From: an uncultured Oscillospiraceae bacterium
GTDB lineage: Bacteria > Bacillota > Clostridia > Oscillospirales > Oscillospiraceae
Direction of reading: 5' to 3'
Assembly: GCA_904420435.1 (NCBI GenBank)
Contig: CAJFVK010000004.1
Coordinates: 1 to 45,714 of the forward strand
DNA length: 45,714 nucleotides
Shown piece by piece: positions 24,943-33,327 of the stretch; the first letter of the stretch is position 1; every line of letters begins with the position of its first letter. The notes under the pieces were generated by a model. It saw nothing but the letters and a program-made list of their open reading frames with translations. It was not told the origin of the DNA and did no database searches. A program made the position numbers and the translations under genes.

Positions 24943-25835
24943 ACCTCACCGTCTTCGCCCTTGTCTGGATCGGCCTGCTGCTGGCCATCCCCATCTGGAT
25001 CGGAATCTATGTCTACCGGGACGCCCGGGACCGGGAGATGAACGCCCCTCTCTGGACCCTGGCGGCGGTGCTCCTGCCGGCCTTTGTGGGGCTGATCCTC
25101 TACCTTCTCTGCCGCTCCGACCACCCCAATCTCCACTGCCCCCAGTGCGGCGGCCCGGTGCGGGAGAGCTTCGCCCTCTGCCCCCGGTGCGGCGCGGCGC
25201 TGAAAAACCGCTGTGTCCGCTGCGGCTTCCCCCTGGAGGCGGGCTGGACCGTCTGCCCCGGCTGCGGGGAGCCCATCCGGGAGGACGCCGCCGCTTATAC
25301 GCCCCCCGTCGCCCGGCGGGATCGGGGGCTCAAGTGGCTCATCGCCGCCGCCATCGCCCTCCCTCTCCTCCTGGTCCTTCTCGCCCTTCTGAGCTTCACA
25401 ACGTTCTCCCACAGTGGCTCCACCTCCACCGGCGGCATCTCCTCCGTGTCCCTGGAGGAGGTGGACCCGGACAGCGCCCTGGGCGCCTGGACCGGCGGTC
25501 TTCAGGGCCAGGAGGGCATCTTCGTCCTCTCCAGCACAGAGGAAACCGGGGACGGCCAGACCTCCGCCTCCTACTGGATCTATCTGGGCGGCGTGGAGGC
25601 CCTCCAGAGCTTCACCCAGTTCCAGGAGGGCGGCCTTTTCGGCGGTGACAAGCGGATGGAGGTGGCCCTGGTGTCCGACAGCCACTGTCCCCCGGCCTAC
25701 CTGATCTTGGCCCAGTATACCGGCGACGATCCCCTGGGCCCCCTGCTCATCACCCTGGACGGGGAATCCCAGCCCTACGCCCTGACAGAGGCGGAGGGGC
25801 CCCTCTCCCCGGAAACCCAGCTGCTGACCTACTGA
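24939..25835 (+). CDS. Membrane protein with double zinc ribbons, ECF-linked
   Basis: A 298-residue protein. The N-terminus has two membrane helices (about 4-24 and 36-58) with VYRDARDREMNAPLW between, as in phospholipase-D-nuclease-N-like proteins. A cytoplasmic part follows with CPQCGG, CPRCGA, CVRCGF and CPGCGE (about 67-110), enough for two zinc ribbons. A third helix (about 132-153) leads to an outside C-terminal domain of about 140 residues with no recognised fold. It starts in ATGA overlap with the previous gene. The topology, zinc ribbons inside and a sensor outside, would suit a signal receiver for the ECF sigma, but no function is proven. Confidence 0.7.
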   Translation: MNLTVFALVWIGLLLAIPIWIGIYVYRDARDREMNAPLWTLAAVLLPAFVGLILYLLCRSDHPNLHCPQCGGPVRESFALCPRCGAALKNRCVRCGFPLEAGWTVCPGCGEPIREDAAAYTPPVARRDRGLKWLIAAAIALPLLLVLLALLSFTTFSHSGSTSTGGISSVSLEEVDPDSALGAWTGGLQGQEGIFVLSSTEETGDGQTSASYWIYLGGVEALQSFTQFQEGGLFGGDKRMEVALVSDSHCPPAYLILAQYTGDDPLGPLLITLDGESQPYALTEAEGPLSPETQLLTY

Positions 25836-25929
25836 CCCCCGGAGCCGCCGCCCGGCAAGGCTTTGCGGGGCATCCGATTGGATGCGCTGTGCCGCTTTTT
25901 CCTCCTGTAGGAAGTCCCTCCACACGCTG

Positions 25930-25972
25930 AAAGGGAGAGGGCGCGCCGTTTAGCGGTGCGCCCTCTCCTTTT
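25930..25972. terminator. Bidirectional terminator after the ECF operon
   Basis: AAGGGAGAGGGCGC pairs with GCGCCCTCTCCTT with a small internal mismatch, and TTTTCTTTTTCT follows on the plus strand. It lies between convergent operons. Confidence 0.75.
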
Positions 25973-25981
25973 CTTTTTCTG

Positions 25982-26332
25982 TCAGCCCAGGATCTTCTCC
26001 CACTCCGCCTCCCGGAAGCCGGGGAACACGCCCCTCTCCGCCACCAGCAGGGGGCGCTTGACCAGCATCCCGTCGGCAGCCAGCAGCCGCAGCTGCTCCT
26101 CCTCGCTCATGCCGGGCAGCTTGTCCTTCAGCCCCAGGGCCTTGTACTGGAGGCCGCTGGTGTTGAAAAACCGCTTCAGGGGCAGGCCGCTGCGCCCGTA
26201 CCACTCCTTCAGCTCCTCATAGGTGGGATGCTCCTCCTTGATGTCCCGGTAGGTGTAGGCGATCCCCCGCCCCTCCAGCCACCGGATGGCCTTCTGGCAG
26301 GTGGTGCACTTAGGATAGCATAGAACAACCAT
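25982..26332 (-). CDS. ArsC/Spx-family thioredoxin-fold protein
   Basis: A 116-residue protein of the arsenate-reductase-like family. The redox motif is CTTC (C9, C12) in YPKCTTCQKA, followed by RDIKEEHPTYEELKEW and the late KRPLLV turn. In Firmicutes such proteins act as Spx/MgsR-type RNA polymerase partners or as glutaredoxin-like reductases; the C-x-x-C at the N-terminus fits Spx, whereas true ArsC enzymes use a single cysteine. No arsenic genes are nearby. The ATG at 26332 is used; a TTG codon immediately precedes it. It is the last gene of a three-gene minus-strand group. Confidence 0.82.
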   Translation of the reverse strand: MVVLCYPKCTTCQKAIRWLEGRGIAYTYRDIKEEHPTYEELKEWYGRSGLPLKRFFNTSGLQYKALGLKDKLPGMSEEEQLRLLAADGMLVKRPLLVAERGVFPGFREAEWEKILG

Positions 26333-26346
26333 CAAAATCTCTCCTT

Positions 26347-26583
26347 TTACTGTTTCCCGTTCTCCAATAAGTCCAGAATCCGCGCCGCGGCCAGGAAGAG
26401 CAGCCCCGCGGCAAAGGCGACAAACCAGCTGAGCAGGGCCAGCCAGATATCAAAGTTTCGGAAGATAAAGTCCGTGTCGATGATCTGCTTGTCCCCCAAA
26501 TCCCAGCCCACGCCGGCGCCGATGGCAAAGATCAGCACCGCCGTGGTCCGCAGCAGCCTCTGCATGGTGAGTTTTCTCCTCAT
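26347..26583 (-). CDS. Small membrane protein of unknown function
   Basis: A 78-residue protein, not recognised. It has two hydrophobic segments (about 9-27 and 46-69), joined by the acidic loop DLGDKQIIDTDFIFRNFD, and a short charged C-terminus. The ATG is preceded by GAGGAGGAAG. It sits between the Smr-domain and ArsC/Spx-like genes with gaps of 12 and 14 bases, so it is almost certainly co-transcribed. The topology suggests both ends are cytoplasmic. No motif points to a function. Confidence 0.7.
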   Translation of the reverse strand: MRRKLTMQRLLRTTAVLIFAIGAGVGWDLGDKQIIDTDFIFRNFDIWLALLSWFVAFAAGLLFLAAARILDLLENGKQ

Positions 26584-26595
26584 CTCTCTTCCTCC

Positions 26596-26844
26596 TCAGT
26601 ACTCCCGGAGCACCAGCTCCGTGGCCCCCAGGTTCATCCCCATCTCCAGGCGCTTGACCCTGGGGTGGGCGGCATAGGTCCGCCGCACCATGTCCCGCAG
26701 GGCGGAACCCCGGTGGTAGCCGTGGATCACCTCGATCCGGTAGACGCCCCGTCCGGCCCGGCGGAGGGCGGCGTCGATGGCTACCTGGGCCTGGGCGCAG
26801 GTCATGCCGTGGAGATCCAGGGTGACCGTTCCTCCGCTGACCAT
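26596..26844 (-). CDS. Small Smr-domain protein
   Basis: An 82-residue protein made almost only of an Smr domain, the small MutS-related nuclease or RNA-binding fold. The LDLHGMT motif is at about 7-13 and the glycine-rich VIHGYHRGSALRDMVRR at about 40-57, close to the family's HGxGxG pattern but with a tyrosine and histidine between the glycines. The start is the ATG at 26844 after GAGAGGGGGGAG. Stand-alone Smr proteins are linked to endonuclease activity on DNA or on stalled-ribosome mRNA; which applies here cannot be told. Confidence 0.82.
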   Translation of the reverse strand: MVSGGTVTLDLHGMTCAQAQVAIDAALRRAGRGVYRIEVIHGYHRGSALRDMVRRTYAAHPRVKRLEMGMNLGATELVLREY

Positions 26845-26873
26845 CCGCTCCCCCCTCTCTTTCTCCTGCCGCC

Positions 26874-26936
26874 AGTATAGCACAGTTTGGATTCCCTGTA
26901 CAGCGTCTTTACTTTTCCCTCCTCTTCCGGTACAAT
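26874..26936. promoter_or_regulatory. Divergent promoters for the Smr and Nudix operons
   Basis: Plus strand: TTTACT (26908-26913), 17 bases, TACAAT (26931-26936). Minus strand: TGTACA (26902-26897), 17 bases, TATACT (26879-26874). The two -35 boxes are only five bases apart, so the promoters are back to back. Confidence 0.65.
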
Positions 26937-26954
26937 GGTCGGGAGGTGAACCAT

Positions 26955-27428
26955 ATGATCAACTGCACCCTTTGCTATCTGGAGAGCGACCGGGGAGAAT
27001 ATCTCATGCTCCACCGGGTCAAGAAACAAAACGACGTGAATCACGACAAGTGGATCGGCGTAGGCGGCAAATTCGAGGACGGCGAGAGCCCGGAGGAGTG
27101 CCTCCTGCGGGAGGTGGAGGAGGAGACCGGCTTCACCCTTACCGACTACCGCTACCGGGGGATCATCACCTTTGTGGCGGAGGGCTGGCCCACGGAGTAC
27201 ATCCACCTCTTCACCGCCGCCGGCTGGACCGGGGAGATGCGGGAGTGCGACGAGGGGGACCTGGAGTGGGTGCCCAAGGATCAGGTGCCAAATCTCCCCA
27301 TCTGGGAGGGGGACAAGCTGTTCTTCCAGCTTCTGGCGGAGGACCGGCCCTTCTTCTCCCTGAAGATGTGCTACCAGGGCGACACCATGGTCTATGCCGC
27401 CCTGGACGGGAAGGAGCTGCCCCTTTGA
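26955..27428 (+). CDS. Nudix hydrolase (MutT / 8-oxo-dGTP-type)
   Basis: A 157-residue pyrophosphohydrolase. The complete Nudix box runs from G38 to F60 (GGKFEDG, then E44, REVEEETGF), with all metal-binding glutamates. The sequence MLHRVKKQNDVNHDKWIGVGGK is typical of 8-oxo-dGTP diphosphatases of Firmicutes, so nucleotide-pool cleaning is likely. The start is the ATG at 26955, eight bases after GGGAGG; a GTG at 26946 lies on the ribosome site. The stop overlaps the TTG start of the DUF523 gene, indicating coupling. Confidence 0.9.
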   Translation: MINCTLCYLESDRGEYLMLHRVKKQNDVNHDKWIGVGGKFEDGESPEECLLREVEEETGFTLTDYRYRGIITFVAEGWPTEYIHLFTAAGWTGEMRECDEGDLEWVPKDQVPNLPIWEGDKLFFQLLAEDRPFFSLKMCYQGDTMVYAALDGKELPL

Positions 27429-27880
27429 AGCCGCCCCTGCTGATCAGCGCCTGCCTTCTGGGGCGCAACTGCAAGTACAACGGCGGCAACAACTACACTC
27501 CTCTGGCGGAGGCCCTCCGGGAGCGCTACGAGCTGATCCCCGTCTGTCCGGAAACTTTCGGCGGTCTGAAGATCCCCCACGAGCCCTCGGAGCGGGTAGG
27601 GGATCGGGTCCTGTCCCGCTCCGGCGAGGATGTGACCACCCCCTTTCGCCTGGGCGCGGAAAAGACCCTGGAGATCGTCCGCAGGCGGGGCGCGGCCCTG
27701 GCCGTTTTGAAGGAGCGGAGCCCCTCCTGCGGCTGCGGCGCCGTCTATGACGGCACCTTTACCGGCCGCACCGTCCCGGGGGACGGCGTGGCGGCGGAGC
27801 TGCTCAAGGCCCACGGCGTTTCTATCTACGGGGAGAGCCGGATCCCGGAGCTGCTCGCGGCGCCGCCGGAGGAGGAATAG
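27425..27880 (+). CDS. DUF523-family protein
   Basis: A 151-residue protein of the cysteine-rich DUF523 family, whose function is unknown. Conserved features are SACLLGRNCKYNGG at the N-terminus, PVCPETFGGL in the middle, and KERSPSCGCG followed by YDGTFTG, suggesting a metal or thiol site. The probable start is TTG at 27425, within TTTGA, which overlaps the Nudix stop; AAGGAG lies nine bases upstream. No other start is near the conserved N-terminus. It ends before a strong terminator. Confidence 0.82.
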   Translation: MKPPLLISACLLGRNCKYNGGNNYTPLAEALRERYELIPVCPETFGGLKIPHEPSERVGDRVLSRSGEDVTTPFRLGAEKTLEIVRRRGAALAVLKERSPSCGCGAVYDGTFTGRTVPGDGVAAELLKAHGVSIYGESRIPELLAAPPEEE

Positions 27881-27915
27881 CCGCCCGGGGCGGCCTGCCG
27901 CTTCCCGCAACACCA

Positions 27916-27949
27916 AAAGAGCCCTCGCCAAGCATGGCGAGGGCTCTTT
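27916..27949. terminator. Bidirectional terminator between DUF523 and SLH genes
   Basis: AAAGAGCCCTCGCC and its perfect complement with a six-base loop. It is followed by CTCTTTATTT on the plus strand and AAAAG-rich sequence on the other side. It separates convergent genes. Confidence 0.85.
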
Positions 27950-27953
27950 CTCT

Positions 27954-29801
27954 TTATTTCTCCGTGGCTACAATGATGCGGATCATGCCGCCGGCGCTGC
28001 AGCCCAGGCTGTCGTACCAGCCGGTGAGCCGGTACTGGTCCAGATCGGACACAGTGGCCACGTTCACCAGGGAATAGGTACTGCCGTCCCGGATGTAGAC
28101 CTGCACCTGCTCCCACACGTCATAGCTGCCGTCCCGGGTGGTGGCCGTGGAGGCGGTCAGCCCCGTCAGGGTCACCGACTGGAGGTTCCGGATGCTGGAC
28201 ACGGCCCCATCCTCATAGAGGATCCGGGCGCCGCCGGTCTTTGCGCCGAAGTTCTTCCGCTGCACGGTGGCCTGGCCCTGGGTGCCGTTCGCGATCCACT
28301 GGTAGGTGCCGTACATGTTCTCCATGGCGCTGCTCTCGGACACCTCGGTCAGCAGCGCGTAGGTGCCCAGGTCCCCGGTGGCGTCCTCCAGAATCAGGTG
28401 AGTGATCTCCCCATCCTCATTGGTGGCGTAGTAGCGCACATCGCCGCTCCGGAGAGTTGTCCCCGCCAGGCGCTGGGGGTAGACCACGCAGTAGTTGCCG
28501 CTCCCGTCCGTGTCCAGGATCTCCACGTTGTCCGCCAGGGTCATGTTCCCCAGCTTGGTGCCGTCCCGGTTCACGGTGCCGGAGGTGCTCTGGCCGCTCA
28601 GGCGGCGGACGCCGCTCTGGCTGCCGCTGTAGCTGACGGACACCAGATCTCCCGGGTCATAGCTGCCGGAGGACACGCTGTACTGCCGGACCACCCCGTC
28701 CGTGCAGGCCACGCTCACCGTCCGGGAGGCGCTGACCTGGCCGCCGCCGGTGGGATAGCTCTCGCTGCCCGTCCCGGTGACCACGCCGTAGACCACCTGC
28801 TCGCTCTCCACGGCGGAGATCACATCCGCCACCGTGCCGTCCATGCCCAAAAGGAGGGTCACCTGGTCGCCGTAGGTAAAGCTCCCCATGGTGGACATCT
28901 TCTGCACTGCCGCGGCGGTGCCCAGGGTGTAGGTGCCGCCCGCCACGGTCACAGAGGTGGGGGACACCTGGCTGGGGGAAGCGGCGGTATAGGTGCCGGT
29001 CACCCGGGTGCTGTAGGCGTAGACGGTGTTCAGGTTGCTGCTGTAATACCAGATGTCATAGGTGTTCAGCGCCGAGAGGGAGGATACCGCCCCGTCCCGG
29101 TACACCGAGGTGCCGGTGTGGGGGATGCTCTCCCCCGGTCCCAGGGTGTAGGGGCCCTCCAGGTTCTCCCGCACCACCGCGTTGTAATCCAGCTCCCCGG
29201 AGGCGGTGAGGCTGTAGCCGATGGTGGTGGCGTAGACGGAGCCGGCCTTGGTTTCCGCCGTCATCAGGTTGTAGAAGATGTACATCACGTCCCGCCGGGT
29301 CAGGTCCTGGCCCCGGGTCATGGTGATCCCCTCGTCCAGCCCCAGGGACCGGGCCTTGGAGATCTGGGCGTTGGGATAGGTCCCCGCCAGGTCCGTGTTC
29401 TCATAGCCCAGCATCCGCAGGAGAGCCGTGCAGGCCTCCTCGGCGGTGATGGTCTGGTCCGGCCGGAAGGTGCCGTCGCTGTAGCCCTGGACCCAGCCCT
29501 GCTCCACCGCGATGCGGACATACTCCGCCGCCCAGTGGGTGCTGCGCACGTCGGTGAAGAGGGACATGTTGCTGTCCTCCCCCACCGTGTCCCGATAGTT
29601 GGACGCCATCACCATCATCTTGGCAAACTGGGAGCGGGTGACATAGCCGTCCAGATCCATGTCGCCGTTGTCGTGTCCGGTCATGATGCCCATGGCCCGG
29701 ATGGTGGATTCCACTGTGGCGCTGTCCGCCGCCATGGCGCTGAGGGGCAGAGCCCCCAGGACCAGGCACAGGGCCAGCGCAATCGATAATAATCGCTTCA
29801 A
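27954..29801 (-). CDS. SLH-domain secreted protein linked to an ABC exporter
   Basis: A 615-residue exported protein. A signal peptide (MKRLLSIALALCLVLGALP, cleavage near AMAA) is followed by three S-layer-homology motifs (about 27-195), including FTDVRSTHWAAEYVRIAVEQGW and GYSDGTFRPDQTITAEEA, which anchor proteins to secondary cell-wall polymer. The remaining 420 residues are beta-rich, high in Ser, Thr and Gly, with no recognised domain. The start is probably TTG at 29801, with GGAGGAAGG eight bases upstream; an ATG at 29822 would contain its own ribosome site. It follows the permease gene by 13 bases, so it is co-transcribed with the exporter. Confidence 0.82.
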   Translation of the reverse strand: MKRLLSIALALCLVLGALPLSAMAADSATVESTIRAMGIMTGHDNGDMDLDGYVTRSQFAKMMVMASNYRDTVGEDSNMSLFTDVRSTHWAAEYVRIAVEQGWVQGYSDGTFRPDQTITAEEACTALLRMLGYENTDLAGTYPNAQISKARSLGLDEGITMTRGQDLTRRDVMYIFYNLMTAETKAGSVYATTIGYSLTASGELDYNAVVRENLEGPYTLGPGESIPHTGTSVYRDGAVSSLSALNTYDIWYYSSNLNTVYAYSTRVTGTYTAASPSQVSPTSVTVAGGTYTLGTAAAVQKMSTMGSFTYGDQVTLLLGMDGTVADVISAVESEQVVYGVVTGTGSESYPTGGGQVSASRTVSVACTDGVVRQYSVSSGSYDPGDLVSVSYSGSQSGVRRLSGQSTSGTVNRDGTKLGNMTLADNVEILDTDGSGNYCVVYPQRLAGTTLRSGDVRYYATNEDGEITHLILEDATGDLGTYALLTEVSESSAMENMYGTYQWIANGTQGQATVQRKNFGAKTGGARILYEDGAVSSIRNLQSVTLTGLTASTATTRDGSYDVWEQVQVYIRDGSTYSLVNVATVSDLDQYRLTGWYDSLGCSAGGMIRIIVATEK

Positions 29802-29814
29802 CGTTCCTTCCTCC

Positions 29815-31005
29815 TTACTCATACCGCAATGCGTCAATGGGATTGAGCCGCGCGGCCTTTTTCGCCGGCAGATAGCCGAACAGGACGCCGATGGCCGCCG
29901 ACACGCCGAAGGCCATGGCGATGGACGCCGGGGACGGCGTCACGGACATGGACACCTGCATCAAGGTGGCAATCAGCACCGAGGCCACAGAAGAGAGAAT
30001 GTAGCCCACGGCGATGCCGATAAACCCGCCGATGGCGCTGGTCACTGCCGCCTCCATGACGAACTGCGCCATAATGGTCCGCTCCTTGGCCCCCAGGGCC
30101 TTGCGGATGCCGATCTCCCGGGTCCGCTCGGTGACGCTGACCAGCATGATGTTCATAATGCCGATGCCGCCCACCACCAGGGAGATGGCGGCAATGGCCG
30201 CCAGAATGGTGATCATCACATTGATCATGCTGTTCATGGCGCCCAGGATCTCCGTCATGCTCATGACATAGAAGACGCTGTCAGATCCGTAGGCCTCGGT
30301 CAGGGCGTTCTCCAGGGCCGTTTTGCCCGCGGAGGCCACATCCTCGCTGGTCAGGGTGACGAGATAGCTGTTGATCGCTCCGCCGGAGGCGCGGGCGGCG
30401 GTGCTGTAGGGGACAAAGGCACAGTCGTCCGTGCCCGCCTCCTCCAGGGTGTCCCCCTCCTGGGCCATGACGCCCACGATCTGGTAGTTGCGTCCGCCCA
30501 GGCGGATGGTCTGCCCCACAGCGTCGCCGCTGTAGTAAGTCTGGTTGATATATTCCCCCACCACGCAGACAGACATCCGGTCGCGGACATCCAGGTACTG
30601 GAGCCCCCGGCCCTTTGAGATGGTGTATCCCCGCATGTTGAAGTAGTCCTCGCTGACGCCGGTCACAGAGGTGTAGTTCAGGTCCTCTGTTCCCACCTTC
30701 ACGCCCTGGACGGTCACCGTTGGGGAAACCTTGCTGAGATACTGGCTGTTTTCCGACACGATCTCGTACATGTCGTCCTCATCCACATTCCGGGAGGTCC
30801 CCCGGCCGTAGAGAGTCACCGTCAGCGTATTGGTGCCCATGGACTGGAAGGTCTCCGTCATATAGTTCTGCATACCGTTGCCAAGGCCCACGATCACCAT
30901 CACCGCGGCAATGCCGATGATGATCCCCAGCATGGTCAGCAGGGTCCGCATCTTGTTGGAGAGGATGTTTCTTATGGCCAGGGAAAAGGATTCCGACAGT
31001 TTCAC
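29815..31005 (-). CDS. MacB/FtsX-type ABC transporter permease
   Basis: A 396-residue permease of the MacB family. It has a first helix (about 20-42), a large extracellular domain (about 45-270) and three helices at the C-terminus, with the FtsX signature VSVTERTREIGIRKALGA between the second and third. Such proteins act as mechanotransmission exporters or lipoprotein/peptide transporters and not as classical substrate channels. The start is GTG at 31005, overlapping the ATPase stop (GTGA). It forms a tripartite-like set with the ATPase and the HlyD-type adaptor; no outer membrane is expected, so the adaptor must act at the Gram-positive cell surface. Confidence 0.9.
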   Translation of the reverse strand: MKLSESFSLAIRNILSNKMRTLLTMLGIIIGIAAVMVIVGLGNGMQNYMTETFQSMGTNTLTVTLYGRGTSRNVDEDDMYEIVSENSQYLSKVSPTVTVQGVKVGTEDLNYTSVTGVSEDYFNMRGYTISKGRGLQYLDVRDRMSVCVVGEYINQTYYSGDAVGQTIRLGGRNYQIVGVMAQEGDTLEEAGTDDCAFVPYSTAARASGGAINSYLVTLTSEDVASAGKTALENALTEAYGSDSVFYVMSMTEILGAMNSMINVMITILAAIAAISLVVGGIGIMNIMLVSVTERTREIGIRKALGAKERTIMAQFVMEAAVTSAIGGFIGIAVGYILSSVASVLIATLMQVSMSVTPSPASIAMAFGVSAAIGVLFGYLPAKKAARLNPIDALRYE

Positions 31006-31739
31006 TGGGCGGCCACCTCCTCCCCTTCATCGTGGGTCACCAGGGCGCCCTTGCCCTTGGCGGGGCCGTCGTAGATCACCTTGCCGTCCTCCAGGCGGAT
31101 AATCCGGGGGGCGGTGATGGCGATGGAATTGTCGTGGGTGATGAGCACCACCGTGCGCCCCTCCTGGTGGAGCTGCTGGAGCATCCCCAGCACCTCCCGG
31201 CTGGTCCTGCTGTCCAGGGCGCCGGTAGGCTCGTCGGCCAGGATCACCTGGGGATTTCCCGCCAGGGCCCGGGCGATGGACACCCGCTGCTGCTGGCCGC
31301 CGGAGAGCTGGTTGGGCCGGTTCTTCATTTTCTCCTTCAGCCCCACCTTCTCCAGGGCCGCCTCCGCCCGCTGCCGCCGCTCCGGCTTGGGAACGCCGGC
31401 ATACATCAGGGGGACCTCCACATTCTCCAGCACCGAGAGCTTGGGCAGCAGGTTATACTGCTGGAAGATAAAGCCCAGCATCTTGTTCCGGGTTTCCGCC
31501 AGGGCGTTCTTGCTCAGCTGCCCCACGTCCTCCCCCTGGAGGTAGTACTTCCCGGAGGTGGGCACGTCCAGGCACCCGATGATGTTCATGCAGGTGGACT
31601 TGCCGGAGCCGGACTTGCCCACAATGGCCACAAATTCACCCTTCTCAATGGTAAAGCTGATCTCGTCCGCGGCCCGGACGGTTTCCTCGCCCATCTGGTA
31701 GAATTTGCACAGATGGTCAAACACAATCAATGGTTCCAT
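31002..31739 (-). CDS. MacB/LolD-type ABC transporter ATP-binding protein
   Basis: A 245-residue ATPase. Walker A is GKSGSGKST (about 41-49), the Q-loop is FIFQQYNLLPKL, the signature LSGGQQQRVSIARAL and Walker B VILADEPTGALD. The text LADEPTGALDSRTS is typical of the MacB/LolD/FtsE group. It couples ATP hydrolysis to the neighbouring permease. It lies seven bases after the adaptor gene and overlaps the permease start. The C-terminal 25 residues (GPAKGKGALVTHDEGEE) are an extra acidic tail. Confidence 0.93.
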   Translation of the reverse strand: MEPLIVFDHLCKFYQMGEETVRAADEISFTIEKGEFVAIVGKSGSGKSTCMNIIGCLDVPTSGKYYLQGEDVGQLSKNALAETRNKMLGFIFQQYNLLPKLSVLENVEVPLMYAGVPKPERRQRAEAALEKVGLKEKMKNRPNQLSGGQQQRVSIARALAGNPQVILADEPTGALDSRTSREVLGMLQQLHQEGRTVVLITHDNSIAITAPRIIRLEDGKVIYDGPAKGKGALVTHDEGEEVAAQ

Positions 31740-31746
31740 GGACGCC

Positions 31747-33327
31747 TCACATTCCCGGCCCCGCCATCACCACGCCGCCCATCATGGGCATGCCAAAGAA
31801 GTCATCAGAGGAAGCCGAGGGGATGTAGAGGATCTCGTCCCCCTCCTCCAGCCCGGAGAGGACCTGGGCGTAGTTCCCGTCGCTGATGCCGACTTCCACC
31901 GTCTTGTAGCCGTAGCCCTCGGGGAGGGTGGTGTCGCCGCCGTTGTCCGCGCCCTTCACCAGCACCCGGCCGCTGCGGTCCACCGCGCCGGCGGGAATCC
32001 GCAGGACGTTCTGGGCGCTGGAGGTGACGATGGTGCAGTCCACATTCATCCCCGGCAGCAGCCCCTCGCCCTCGTCGATCCGCACCGTCACCGGGTAGGA
32101 GGTGACGCCGCCGGTGGTGGTGCCCTTGATGCTCACGTTGGTCACGGAGCCGGTGAAGCTCTTCCCCTCCAGAGCGTCGGCGGTGATGGTCACCTGCTGT
32201 CCCACCTGCAGGGAGGAGATGTCCAGCTCGTCAATATTCAGCGTGACGGTCAAATAGGACAGGTCGTAGATCGTGCAGAGGTTGGAGCCGGACTCCAGGG
32301 TGTCCCCGGCCTTGTAGTTCTTCTCCACAATCGTCCCCTGGATGGGGGAGGTGATGGAGTAGTTCTCCAGGGTGTCGTTCTGGTTCTCCAGGGAGATCTC
32401 CGCGTCCCGGAGAGTCCGGTAGGCGCTCTCCACCGTATCCTCCACTGTGTCGCTGTCAATGTGGAGGAGGGCGGTATCCCGGCCCACCTGGGCGCCCTCG
32501 CTGACAAAGACCTGGTCCACCGTGCCGCTGGCGGGGGCTGTCACCGTGGCGGAATTCTCATAGCCGAGGGTACCGCTGCCGGCGCAGGACACGCCGTTCA
32601 CCGAGGCGGTGGCGGTGGTCCCCTCGGTCACCGCGCCGGGGTTATGTACCTGGATGGTCACCATGCGGACGATCCGTCCGCCGGTGAGGACCTGGTCCGC
32701 GCCGCTGACCTTGGTCACCGTGCCGCTGAGGGTTTCAAAGGTGGAGTCCAGGGTCACCGAGGCGGTCTGCCCCACAGAGATGCCGGCGGCGTCATCCGCC
32801 AGGAAGGGGATCTCCACGGTCATGGTGTCCTGGCTGCGGATCTCCGCCAGGGTCTGGCCGGCGGTCACGTCGTCGCCGGCCTCCACCAGCAGCTCCGTCA
32901 CCGTGCCGGAGGTACTCGCCTTGACGTTCAGGTCCTCCTGCTGCTCCAGGGCCCGCTCATAGGAGCGCTGGGCCTGGCTCAGGGAGAGCTGCGCCCGCTC
33001 CACGCCGGAGGAGGCGTCGGAGCTGTCCACCTGGTAGAGGACCTGGTCCTTTTCCACCACGTCGCCCTCCTCAAAGTCCGCCGACAGGATCTCGCCGCTG
33101 GTGAGGGTGGTCACCGTGTAGGAGTCCGCGGGCTCCAGGGTCCCGCTGCCGGACAGGGAGGCTGTGATATCCCCACGGTCCACCATGCCGCTGAGGTACT
33201 GACTGTCCGTGGCCGCCGCGTTGGTCTGCCCGCCGGCGCAGGAGCGCCAGACTACTACGACCAGCGCCACGACCACCACCAAGGCGATCAGCCGCTTCAC
33301 TTTGATCTTCTTCAATACCTTACCCAT
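31747..33327 (-). CDS. HlyD/MacA-type adaptor with duplicated lipoyl-barrel modules
   Basis: A 526-residue membrane-fusion-type protein. A basic N-terminus and one membrane helix (about 11-28) anchor it, leaving the rest outside. Two modules follow: lipoyl halves near 70-102 and 134-163 with a helical hairpin between, then a barrel (165-245); and again lipoyl halves near 260-290 and 322-352 with a hairpin (293-321) and barrel (355-440). Usual MacA proteins have one such module, so this one looks duplicated. The C-terminus ends in a glycine/methionine-rich tail (GMPMMGGVVMAGPGM). The start is ATG 33327; its ribosome site is weak. It is the first gene of the exporter operon. Confidence 0.83.
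   Translation of the reverse strand: MGKVLKKIKVKRLIALVVVVALVVVVWRSCAGGQTNAAATDSQYLSGMVDRGDITASLSGSGTLEPADSYTVTTLTSGEILSADFEEGDVVEKDQVLYQVDSSDASSGVERAQLSLSQAQRSYERALEQQEDLNVKASTSGTVTELLVEAGDDVTAGQTLAEIRSQDTMTVEIPFLADDAAGISVGQTASVTLDSTFETLSGTVTKVSGADQVLTGGRIVRMVTIQVHNPGAVTEGTTATASVNGVSCAGSGTLGYENSATVTAPASGTVDQVFVSEGAQVGRDTALLHIDSDTVEDTVESAYRTLRDAEISLENQNDTLENYSITSPIQGTIVEKNYKAGDTLESGSNLCTIYDLSYLTVTLNIDELDISSLQVGQQVTITADALEGKSFTGSVTNVSIKGTTTGGVTSYPVTVRIDEGEGLLPGMNVDCTIVTSSAQNVLRIPAGAVDRSGRVLVKGADNGGDTTLPEGYGYKTVEVGISDGNYAQVLSGLEEGDEILYIPSASSDDFFGMPMMGGVVMAGPGM

Noticed and set aside
27747..29789. Plus-strand open frame of 680 codons opposite the SLH gene
   Set aside because: Antisense shadow; it runs through the end of the DUF523 gene and a strong terminator.
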